Assembly: GCF_963678635.1 (NCBI RefSeq) | Contig: NC_087065.1 | Location: forward strand, 23,083,254-23,147,253 | Length of the DNA: 64,000 nucleotides | DNA from: Symsagittifera roscoffensis | Lineage: Eukaryota > Xenacoelomorpha > Acoela > Convolutidae | Direction: 5' to 3' | Position numbers and translations under genes: made by a program | Shown here: piece after piece, positions 43,805 to 52,950 of the stretch | How the letters are laid out: each line of letters opens with the position of its first letter | Numbering within the stretch: position 1 is the first letter of the stretch | The notes under the pieces: generated by a model | Told to the model about the DNA's origin: nothing | What the model saw: only the letters and a program-made list of their open reading frames with translations | The model's database searches: none

Positions 43805-44791
43805 CCGCCCACGCCGCCGCCAGTTCTGACCTGCGAAGTCTCAGGTTCGTTGGTTCCAACTCCCGATTTGGAGCTGCCATCAGAATACGCCACCCATTCC
43901 CTTCCGCTATCAAGATCAAGATCGCATATACAAATTGCAGAGCGGGAGGCATGCTCGCGTACCCGGGGACGTCGTGAACACCACTTTTGTCTTGGAGCCA
44001 AATCGTGAGGCAACGTTCTCTTGTACTTCGTTCATAGCTGCAAATAACGTCTGGATAGCTTCCCAGATCTTCTTCGGTGCTGGTTCATCACCCTTGAGCT
44101 GCTCAAGAAACCCTGTCGCATGCAAGTGATCATTCATTCCTGCAAACAGTAGTAGCTCAGGCTCGCAAGGCATCTCCGATTTTATTGCCACCACCAAGGT
44201 TAACATCTGGTTTAGCTCCGCTCCCGGTAGTGAGTATATCAGAATTTCCGGCCAAAATAACTTGGGAGACATTCCCTCAAAATCCGATCCCGCCACGATG
44301 ACCACCCTCGCAGCGGCTGGATCTGCCCTGTCGTAAGCTGCCAAGGTTTTGGCCAGCTGTGTAATCCCGCAGGGTTTCCCGTATGTGGGGTTGTCTGCTA
44401 GTCTCGTACCCTCATACGCGGCGTCCGGTAGTTCCACTTCCCTCGGGTCCAGTAGTTTGTCCACCACCCTCAACTGTGCTGGAGTTGCCAACCTAATCCT
44501 GGCAATGCTGGTTCGATGCTTGGGAGGCTCCACCACGAGTCCCGGACTCCCCAGCGACTTGAGAGGCCTATAGTTGATGGGTCCCATGACCGATTTCGTG
44601 GGAATCCCAGTCAGATCCGCTGTCTCCATTATTTTCGCTCTTGAGAAATGCGTCTCGTGAGCTTTCAGCCAGCCCACGCACTGGTGTCTACCCAAGTCTT
44701 CGTGTGACACACGCTCAAGTCCCAAAGCTTCCGCCAACTCTAGCCTGCACTCCAGATCTTCCAGGTCCAGCTCCTTCACCTTCTCCTTCAC
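43725..44791 (-). pseudogene. SGNH2: degenerate SGNH-like protein (left module copy)
   Basis: Minus strand, 291 codons from a GTG at 44791 to 43916, then continued in another frame (43952-43725). It has VVIVAGSDFEG where an SGNH hydrolase has its GDS block and LLFAGMNDHLHATGF as the GxND block. The nucleophile block is altered and no DxxH dyad is visible, so it may be a catalytically dead sister of SGNH1. The right copy (60241-60822) shares LFWPE/LFWPD, AGxNDHL and LQFVY. The N-terminal part (CVGWLKAHETHF) matches 59831-60214. It starts right at the st op of SGNH1 (TGA 44790-44788), which suggests linked expression or an old fusion. Confidence 0.55.
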
Positions 44792-46056
44792 CTTCTCCTA
44801 CTGGTATCCGCTGGCCTCTCTGGTTTCTTTTTCTCCGCCACCACCACCGAGGATATTACCGAACCCTGAGGAGTTGATGACGTTGCCTCCTCGGCCTCCA
44901 TGGGTGCGGCGCCCGGCAACTTGGTTCGGCTGTTCCTCGAACTGTCTCTAGAATCGGCCATCGCTCCCAGGCGACTGGACAAAGCCCTCGGGTTGAAGAA
45001 GGGTGGATTTGGGGGTGGTCCGAACGTGACTTGGGCCGTCTCTAGCAACTCTGCCTCCAATGCGCTTATGTGCCTTTGGAAGACGTCATTTAACCACTCC
45101 GCCTCTCTGGGCTTGTCAAAGTGAATCCCATCCGAGGATGCATCGTCGGGGAAAGCAGATCGCTCCATCTGCTCGGCTACGTCCAGTAGTCCAACGGGGA
45201 AGACGCTCCTTTGGTGTATCTGCCTGATTATTTCATTCAGGTTTCGCACTTTTGTATTCATCTCCATTGCATGTTGGTCCGCTTTCATGTTATAAGGAAT
45301 GGTGCACACCGTGAGAATGGCAGGATCCATTTGAATCCGCAATTCCTCAAGAATGCAGCTCATCTTGTCATGCAGCCTCGTCACCTTCCTTGCCTCCCCC
45401 CTAGACACGTCGTTCGTCCCGACCATCAGAGTTACCGTGTATACTCTTGCCATCCCTAGCATCTCAAGTGTTGCCAACATCTGCGGCGTCGCAGCTCCAG
45501 CGAAACTCAAGATCCCCGTTTGCCAATGGGACTGAATCCGGGTCAGCACCCGCAACAAGCTGTCCCCTATGATCAAGTGGACCGCCCCCTCAGGCACACG
45601 TGGCTGCGTGAGGTATTCCACCCAAGCCGCGTCATGGAAGCAATCCCTCCTGTCTCTCTGCGCCGTGCTCCAATCTATCCGATTGTGCCTGTGGTATCTG
45701 CTTTCCGTATTCTTCTTGTAACTTGAGATCACCACACTCCTGACAGGTTGCTCCCTCCACGTCGAGGGTAGCTCCACTCTTGCTGGACTCTCACGACTCC
45801 TTAGCTGTAGCCGCTCGTGCAACTCTTTCAGTCGTGACGAGCTACCGCTCACTTGACTACTACTCGGGGTTGAACTTGGGGTATATCCAGGCAGCGCGAC
45901 GTCCATCAACGGGCGTATTATTTGTGTCTCTAGGCCACGCAGGGAGGACGCTGATTCAGTTGGTATCCACACCTCCAACACCTCATTCATATGTTCTTGA
46001 GCCGCGCGATCAAGGTTAAATCGTCCCTTCGATCTAGGAGCTTCGTCCACCTCCAT
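44788..46056 (-). CDS. SGNH1: SGNH-hydrolase domain protein (left module copy)
   Basis: Minus strand, 422 codons from an ATG at 46056. The first 90 residues are charged with a short helical stretch (SSSRLKELHERLQLRSRESP). The hydrolase core follows: HLIIGDSLLRVL (block I, nucleophile Ser), FAGAATPQ (block II Gly), MVGTNDVSRGEA (block III Asn) and SDGIHFDKPREA (block V Asp and His). All four catalytic positions are present, so an esterase or acyl-transfer activity is possible; the substrate is unknown. The C-terminal 90 residues are low-complexity, rich in Ser, Arg and Pro. The same core is found at 58500-59909 on the other strand. Tandem ATGGAGGTGGAC copies surround the start. Confidence 0.7.
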   Translation of the reverse strand: MEVDEAPRSKGRFNLDRAAQEHMNEVLEVWIPTESASSLRGLETQIIRPLMDVALPGYTPSSTPSSSQVSGSSSRLKELHERLQLRSRESPARVELPSTWREQPVRSVVISSYKKNTESRYHRHNRIDWSTAQRDRRDCFHDAAWVEYLTQPRVPEGAVHLIIGDSLLRVLTRIQSHWQTGILSFAGAATPQMLATLEMLGMARVYTVTLMVGTNDVSRGEARKVTRLHDKMSCILEELRIQMDPAILTVCTIPYNMKADQHAMEMNTKVRNLNEIIRQIHQRSVFPVGLLDVAEQMERSAFPDDASSDGIHFDKPREAEWLNDVFQRHISALEAELLETAQVTFGPPPNPPFFNPRALSSRLGAMADSRDSSRNSRTKLPGAAPMEAEEATSSTPQGSVISSVVVAEKKKPERPADTSRRR

Positions 46057-47104
46057 ACGCGACTGTCCACCTCCATTCGTCCACCTTCCAGGGCTACTAC
46101 GCTCGTTTCAATTATTTTTAGGCACTTTCGATAGGAATTGCGGAAAAAGTTTCTCAGAACCTATATAGGTGGTGAAAAAAGGCCGTTTGGACAAACACGT
46201 TTTTGACAATTTCTCAAAGACTAGCCAACCGATCGGGATAATTTTGGTACCATAAGTCGACGTTTTTGACCACTTTTCCGGACCGCAACCTTTTTTGGGT
46301 TGATAATCGCGGAAAAGAAAATTTTTTTAGAATTTGTTGGTTCGGAGGGTCCAAATCGTAGGTAAGCCTCCGAGCGGCAGAAAATTTTTATCAAAACACC
46401 TTTTTATCCAACTGGGAAGGTTGACCGTGTCAGCCAGCCTGGTTTTAAGTCAGGTGGACCGCTTTTGGAGACTTTATCGCGGTAACATAACCTTTTTTCT
46501 TGATTCTTGGGGAACCCTCCGAAGTAACCCTCCGGAGTCAGCTAAACCCCTTAGCAACCCTCCTTAGTGGAAAATTTCCACGAGATCATCCAAAGAAGTT
46601 AAGACAGCCCCCCATAGAGAATTTAGCTTGTTTTGACGCTTCCTGGAGTTAATTGAAGGCCCTTCTAAGTGAGATTCAGAAATTTGAAAATTTTGGAGGT
46701 ACCCTCCGAAGTAACCCTCCGGAGCATATTAAGCATCTTATTGACCCTCCTTAGTAAATTTAAGGGGACCCTCCGAAGTACCTTGGGTGATTAAGCTACC
46801 CTCCGAAGTAACGCTCCGAGGTAGGCTAAGTGTCTGAACAACCCTCCGAAGTAACCAACCGGAGTGACTTAAACATCTTAGCAACCCTCATTGTTAGAAA
46901 CTTGAGGAAACCTTCTGTGACAATTTGGGAGACGGGAAATATCCATTTAATAAAGACTATATTAGGATATTAGGTGTGCTTATTAGGATCATAGGAGCCC
47001 ATTTTGGCCCGGAAATTCGTGATCAACTTTTGATTCTAGATCGGGTGTATCAGAAGTACCCGAACACAAAAAAATTTTTTTTTTTATTGTGACTTTGGTT
47101 GTGT
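46057..47104. other. Non-coding region between the divergent gene sets
   Basis: Holds no recognised gene. From 46500 to 46900 it carries a degenerate repeat array (listed separately). Upstream of SGNH1 a CCTAAAAATAATTG stretch (around 46110-46125, minus) could serve as a TATA-like element. The decamer AGGTGGACGA occurs upstream of SGNH1 here and also at 57506-57515 upstream of the right module. Confidence 0.45.
46509..46900 (+). repeat. Degenerate tandem repeats around ACCCTCCGAAGTAA
   Basis: Units begin ACCCTCCGAAGTAACCCTCC near 46510, 46701, 46769-46796 and 46840, each followed by GGAG, a TTAAxCATCTTA-like stretch and (A)ACCCTCxTTAG, giving units of about 70 bases. CTCCGAAG/CTCCGGAG can form small hairpins. 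It may be an LTR/promoter repeat of the downstream element. Confidence 0.6.
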
Positions 47105-47440
47105 GGTTGCCTTGAGCTACTTAATAGGAAAGTTCGGGCAATCCGGGAACAAATAAAGGAATACCTCGGTGAGTGTATTAGGCAAATACACACTCACTTG
47201 AGAAGAAAAGTTGTTCCCTACTCTCGTGCACTTGGAGCAGTCCGGGTGTGGGGGAGCTTTTACTTAGACTTAAGAAATTTTCGATCAGAGGTTGCCTTGA
47301 GCTACTTAATAGGACAGCTCGGGCAATCGCAGGACACCTAAAAGAAGACCTCGGTGGGTGTATTAGGCAAATACACACTCACTTGAGAAGACTGTGTCCT
47401 GGGCTTCGTTCTTTGGGATCGTTCCGATTGAGGGAAGTCT
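47105..47440 (+). ncRNA. Tandem pair of covarying structured RNA units
   Basis: Unit 1 (47105-47218) and unit 2 (47290-47401) start with the same 24 bases and fold alike. Stem C is GGTTGCC/GGCAATC. Stem D is GAGCT/AGTTC in unit 1 and GAGCT/AGCTC in unit 2. Stem A is GGGAACAA/TTGTTCCC in unit 1 and CAGGACAC/GTGTCCTG in unit 2. Stem B is GTGA+GTGTATT/AATACAC+TCAC with loop AGGCA. In stem A four of eight pairs changed on both sides and still pair; in D a G-U became G-C; in B an A-U became G-U. No change breaks a stem. A third hairpin domain follows each unit. Loop AGGCAA could also pair with TTGCCT at the unit start. This is strong evidence for a selected RNA, perhaps a leader structure of the element at 47796. 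Confidence 0.75.
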
Positions 47441-47795
47441 TTTTCTTTAAGACTAAGTTTTATTGATCTGCTTCTGAATCATCACTGCTTTTTATCAAAG
47501 ATTGTTTAATTTCAATAAAGCAGTGACTTGATAAATTGTGTGGCGATAAATTGATACTGACAAAAGGTCGCTGTCACCTGTAGGATATTCTTATCTGATT
47601 ATCCATTGTGTTTTGTGTGTTGATCATATCTTGTGAAAATTCTGTGATACTGTTATACTATACAACAGGGTTGAGTTAGCATTATATCAATACTGAGCAG
47701 GCCCTGTGTGTGTGTAACTCTAGCTGAGTCACTAAGATTGTCATTGAGAAACCTAAGAGATTGATACTGACTTTTCGACATACGAATATTGTTTT
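47441..47795 (+). other. Leader between structured RNA and gag
   Basis: No gene seen. AT-rich relative to its surroundings. Possible TG-rich stretch at 47708-47722. The first gag frame opens at 47796 without an ATG; a GCAATCAG/CGC site at 47813 could be a splice acceptor, so the true start may lie upstream. Confidence 0.4.
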
Positions 47796-48629
47796 TTGTC
47801 ACAAAGCAATCAGCGCAGGGACTCGTTAGGATCGACTACTAAGATTCCCAGGCTGAGCAAGGGCAGCACGCGAAAATTTAAAACTAGGCGTAGCCAGTCC
47901 TCGTTTAGCAGCGCCTCCGACGTGTTTGCCGAAACCGAATCGACTAAAGGTCAACCTGGTCTGTCAGTGAGCGAAATGAGATTAAGGAGCGAGAAAAACC
48001 TCGATGCCGATCAAAGGCGGAGCGCCGAAGCCGGAACAGCGAGCGAAACGCTTGTGGACCCCTTTGACGAGGGAGAACAGACGCTCATTCGACCCGACTT
48101 TGAGCCGAGCGAGGACCTCGAGCGGGAGGAAGTCGAGAGGACGGAGGAGACCTCGGAGCGTTCCGAGGTCGAGCCGCGAGAGGAAGTGTTATTCAAGGGA
48201 ATGTCCAAATCGGAGACCAAGAGTCATAAGTGGAGGAGAGAATATTCACATTCGGCTAGTACCCACTCATCTCTGGCCAACCAGAGCAACAACGCGATGA
48301 TGTCGAGTATAAGCCCGAGTGAAGAACAACCGGGTTCGAAGGCCAAGAAGAGTTGGAAGTCTTTGTACGACGAGCGCATGGCGTCACTACCAACTGTAGG
48401 TTTAACTTCCAGTTATGACTACCCAGAGATAGCCCATCCGGATGTGAACTTCACACCGTGCCCAATGAACGATATGAGCAGGAAGGCATCGTCAGCCTCG
48501 CCGACCAGGCCCATGTCAGATGGGATAACGATGGCAGCGTCATCAACCTTCGACAGATTAATGACGTCGATGAGCAAGCAAAAAGGCGGTGCGTCATCAA
48601 GCACCAGGCTGCAGCCGCAGTTGACCTAA
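47796..48629 (+). pseudogene. Gag N-terminal region of element D
   Basis: 277 codons opening with a TTG; the first internal ATG is at about 47977. The product is rich in Ser, Arg, Glu and Lys, and probably disordered, with SLYDERMASLPTVGLTSSYDY as the most ordered part. It has no known motif. It precedes the coiled-coil/capsid frame at 48680 in a different phase, so one indel around 48630 or a splice would join them. Confidence 0.5.
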
Positions 48630-48679
48630 TCTTCTCTGGGACTAACCCCGTCATTTGGGGCCACTGGCGACATAAGTGA

Positions 48680-49897
48680 ATGTTCGCAGGCGTAATGAAT
48701 GGTCTGGATGAACTGAGACGGGACATGACTAAAAGAATAGATCAGTTTGATGAGAGAGCTCACAAAGGTCAAGAGAATCTGAGAGACGAACTAACGCACG
48801 TGAAGTCGCAGGCGAGGGTTGATCAGGCTCAGTTGATTCGCAACACCGATCAATGCCTGGCGGAGAGCCTGGCACAGGCAAACAAGGAGTCATACGAAAG
48901 AGAGGCTAGGATGACCAGGGAGATCGAACGATTGTTGAACGATCATGATAGTACCTACGCCCACACGATGACTAGCCTGGAGAAAAGGTTAGATGCAAAG
49001 TCTGACTTAATGATGCGGAAGCTCGACGCGATCCTGAATGGGAGCAATTGGCAGGAGCATTCCAACCCAAGGGAGCGCTCACGCCATGTGAATGATGGAG
49101 ATGGTACGGGCAGCAATGCCAGAGCCCAGCAAAGCTCGAGAACGAACTACGAACCTAGAAACAAGGAGCGGCCAAGGGCAGCCCCGTCGAGGCCTGGCTG
49201 TAAGAACCCAGTCCCGCCGGAGGCAGATGCTATCCCGGAGACAAGGTTGCCAACTGTGCCGCAAGTCAGTTCAGTACCAGATCTGACTACAGTCTCACAG
49301 GACACAACGATGTATACCTCGATGTTTGAGCCTCTGAACAGATCTCTCGAAACATTCATCACCAAGCTCTCGAAGTCGACCGAGAGAGGAGAGAGGTCAA
49401 GAAGGACACTGAAAAAGCCGAAGTCATATAAAGACGAGTCAGACGGCTGCATTGATACTTGGATAGAGGTGATGAAGTTTCACTTTGAGGAAGAGAATCT
49501 CTCCAAGAAACAAGAGTGCAGCGCGCTAACGAGCAACCTGGAGGGTACTGCACTAAGTTGTGTAATGGCGAAAAGAGCCAATGAGAGAGACAGCGCTCGC
49601 AAGATATTCGACTTCCTGCTGAATCGTTTCGGCTCTGGAGTACAAGGGCACCAGGCTATGGTGAAGTTCGAAAAGAGGCGTCAAAGAGATGACGAATCCA
49701 TAGATAAATTTTTGGACGACCTTGAATTGCTTAGGAGGAGAAGCAACCCAGATGAGAGAATATCCGAGCGAAACTTGGCGATTGCTTCGAAGTTCATGGA
49801 CGGAGTAAGGAGTGAGGAGTTGAAGACGATGTTGGCCACACACTTCACCCTGTCACTTGACCTGACCAGGTACCCAAGCCCGACGATTTGCGTATGA
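48680..49897 (+). pseudogene. Gag capsid-type region of element D
   Basis: 405 codons. Residues 1-120 are a long coiled coil (LDELRRDMTKRIDQFDERAH and on). A Pro/Arg-rich link follows, then a retrotransposon gag capsid segment: DTWIEVMKFHFEEENLSKKQ, CSALTSNLEGTALSCVMAKR, FDFLLNRFGSGVQGHQAMVK, DESIDKFLDDLELLRRR. The last residues are out of phase: the capsid continues as PDQVPKPDDLRMK in the frame of the next ORF, so an indel lies near 49860. Confidence 0.7.
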
Positions 49898-50379
49898 AGT
49901 CACGCGAATATTTACTGATAAAACCGAGGGCGCAAAACCGTTACAGCAATTATGGCAACTATAGCGGGACAAACACTGGTGCGAATTCCAGTTGGTACAA
50001 ACCTCGCGATGACATGGATAAGAGGAGGTCGTGTGCGAATTGTGGTTCGATGCACCATCACGTTTCCGCGTGTTCTGCATACAAACAGAACATGAAGGCG
50101 ATAGGCTACTTTCTCGAGGACGCCGACGCGACCGACGAGGATCAAGAAGAGTACGTCAGAGGGCTCATCATGAAATATGGTCCGAGGTGTTTCTTCTGTA
50201 ATTTGGAGGGACACTTCAAGTCGGATTGTACTCAATTTTGGGATGCAGTAGCGGACGCGAAACATCCCCGCCACGAAGAGGCGCTTTGGGGTGTCAAGGC
50301 CAGTCGAGCAAGTCTGATGAACGAGGCTGAATCTCGGAGGAAGGAGACGACACCGAGCACCTTCACGACAAAAAGGTAA
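49888..50379 (+). pseudogene. Nucleocapsid of element D with two zinc knuckles
   Basis: 163 codons. Two Cys-His boxes bind RNA: CANCGSMHHHVSAC (about 50036-50077) and CFFCNLEGHFKSDC (about 50190-50231, the classic CX2CX4HX4C). The frame ends in TAA at 50377. The protease frame is already open from at least 50355 in the minus-one phase (EHLHDKKVKKLPDEVV), so gag and pol overlap as in many Gypsy elements that use a minus-one frameshift. I see no canonical slippery heptamer at the overlap. Confidence 0.72.
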
Positions 50380-50396
50380 AGAAACTGCCTGACGAG

Positions 50397-52547
50397 GTGG
50401 TAGCCTCGAACCTCGAGGCAGAGTCGTCTAGCCCACTCAAGGTGGATTACGGCCTGGCGGCAAGGACAGCGCTGCAGAATGTCAAACAGGACCTAGCCAC
50501 GAAAGAAGTAGAGCAATGGGTAAGGTCGGAGCTGGAGAGCACAGATCTTTGGGAAAGTTTTAATATTCTGGGTAAAACGACGAAAGTAGAAGACAAAGAG
50601 GAACCCAGGAAACAAGGACTAAAACTGAACGTTATATCTGGTAAAACTTTCGGCATGACGAAAGAGGGGACAAAAAAAATGTCCATTATCTCAGTCGCAG
50701 GGCACCAAGTGGTCAAGAACTTGAGTGAACCATCCGAGATTACACTAGTCCACCTGGACATCTATGCCGACTACCTGAAGGAGAAAGATCCCAAATTGGA
50801 CTCCAGGGCAGTGCGAGCGCTGCTCACAACGGGAGGTCCGAGGCTGATGAAAGTGGATGGACATTATATCGATATCCATGGCCCTTACCCGATCCTAATG
50901 AATGTGGATGGCATCAATATCTACACGAAAGCTCACATAACTGATGCGAACGATCAGATTGGCCGAATATACATTAGTCAAGAGGAGCTGAAGGTTAGAC
51001 GAATCGGACACAACGCGATGCTCGAACAAGATGCGGTGCATATAGGTTGCGAGGCCGATCTGGCTGCGCACGTGCTGGACGTGCAAGGCAGGCAACTTTC
51101 AGTAAAGGGATTGCTAGACACGGGAGCAGTGGTTAGTGTCATGCCAGTCAAAACTTGGACCGATATGGGTTTCGAAAGGTCGGATCTCATACCGACAAAC
51201 ATCAGGTTGGCAGCTGCCAATCAGGGAGCGATCTATGTGACTGGACGAACCCCGATCATTTCACTGCAACTCGGAGGAAGACATCTTTGGATGAGCTTCG
51301 TGGTAGTGGAGAATTTGGACAAATCTGATCAGTTCATCTTAGGAAGGGATTTCGTGCGCAACTTTGACGTCACGATCGATCTCAATGACGGGTTGATTAG
51401 GATCAAGGATCCTGAGAGAAAGTATGAAAAGAGACCCCTTAATAAGATCTTAATTAACCAGGCCAAGGTGCCAATTTTTCTGGATCGAAAAGTTAGATTA
51501 AAACCAAACCAAGCCGTAGTAGCGACGTTTAGGATGAGGAACTTGAATGAACTCAGCAATGACAGACAGGTGTGTCTGGTACCAAATCCAAACAGTAAAA
51601 GCTCGGCTATTTTAGGAAGAAGGTTCTCACTCACTCAGAGCGGACTGTGTGTGAGTGTGTTATTGAACACAGAAGCAACAACAGTGACAATACAGAGGGG
51701 AAAGAAACTTGGCTACGCTTTGCCTCTGAACACAGACTTTCAAAGTGTGGAGAACTTGAAAAAGTTTGATGTAACTAAATGTCCATTGCATGCGAACCAA
51801 GAATGTATAATGAAGAGAGTGAATGAATTGAAATCTTCTAGGAAATTGTTTTCAATGAAGTCGGAAACAGATGATGGGCTGTCTGGTTGTTCCAACTTTC
51901 CTGAGAGGCCGACAGAAGCAGAGTTAGCAGCGAATAAACCTGTCCTACCTGAGATAGAACATTTGAAGGGTAAAATATCAGACAAGGAACTAGATTCGCT
52001 CAGAGCGGTGCTAAATCGGAACGCAGACGTTTTTTCGAAACATAAGGCCGACATAGGTTGTTGTAATTTTGTAGAACACGAGATTGAGATAGAAGAGGGC
52101 TCGGTACCTCATAGGGAATGGGCGAGAAGAATGACCCCAAACAAGTCAGAAGCGTGTAGGAAGGAAATCGAGATGTTAATGGAGTACGACATGATCGAGC
52201 CGTCGAAGTCCCCATGGGCTTGTGGCGTGGTCATGGCGAAAAAGAAAGGGGGACAACTCAGATTTTGTTGTGATTTCCGTTATCTGAACGCAGTGACTAT
52301 GAAGGACGCATACCCGATTCCCCGCATCGATGAGAGCCTATCCAAGCTGGGAGACGCGAAGTTCTTCACGACGTTGGATTTGGGCTCTGCGTTCTGGCAA
52401 GTGCCACTCAGAAAGCAAGATCGAGAGAAAACAGGCTTCGCGTGTGAGCTGGGATTGTTCCAGTGGAAGAGGATGCCATTCGGATTGTGCAACGCGACGG
52501 CCACATTCCAGCGACTGATGGCCCCCGGCACTCACGAGCGTCACTAA
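50397..52547 (+). pseudogene. Protease and reverse transcriptase (first part) of element D
   Basis: 716 codons. Protease: LSVKGLLDTGAVVSVMPVKT (catalytic DTG, about residues 238-257) and FILGRDFVRNFDVTIDLNDG. RT: VEHEIEIEEGSVPHREWARR, DMIEPSKSPWACGVVMAKKK, FCCDFRYLNAVTMKDAYPIP, FFTTLDLGSAFWQVPLRKQD (motif A) and FQWKRMPFGLCNATATFQRL (motif B). The frame breaks just before motif C. Catalytic residues seen here are intact. RT copies the element RNA into DNA; protease processes gag and pol. Confidence 0.88.
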
Positions 52548-52566
52548 GAAATACGGGAATCTCATC

Positions 52567-52950
52567 ATGTGTTATGTCGATGATGTCGTGACTGCAACAC
52601 CAACCTTAGAAGACCACATAGAGAGGTTGGAGGAGGTGTTTTCTTGCATGAAGCAGGCGGGTCTGAAATGTAAACCCTCTAAGTGTGAAATCCTCAGGGA
52701 TTTCATAAAGTATCTGGGCCGCCTGGTGGACAAACATGGAGTGAGACCAGATCCCGAAGCGGTTGAAGCGGTGCTGACCTGGAAGGCACCTAACACAGAT
52801 ACACAGCTGATGAGTTTTTTGGGATTCGCTAATTATTATCGAGAGTTCATCAAGGGGTATGGTGACAAAACATACCCCATGCAGAGGTTGATGAGAAACA
52901 AGGGCAAAACATCAAACGTGAACTTTGCGAGGCATCGCTCCTCGGCATGC
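52567..52950 (+). pseudogene. Reverse transcriptase motif C and thumb of element D
   Basis: Begins MCYVDDVVTATPTLEDHIER, with the catalytic YVDD intact, then KCEILRDFIKYLGRLVDKHG and FLGFANYYREFIKGYGDKTY, the thumb/connection of Gypsy RT. It is offset by a small indel near 52540 from the preceding frame and by another near 52915 from RNase H; the rest of the frame (to 53061) is out of phase. Confidence 0.85.

Noticed and set aside
47099..47466. Overlapping frames 47099-47341 and 47248-47466 as proteins
   Set aside because: They translate the duplicated structured RNA; base changes follow pairing and not codon positions.
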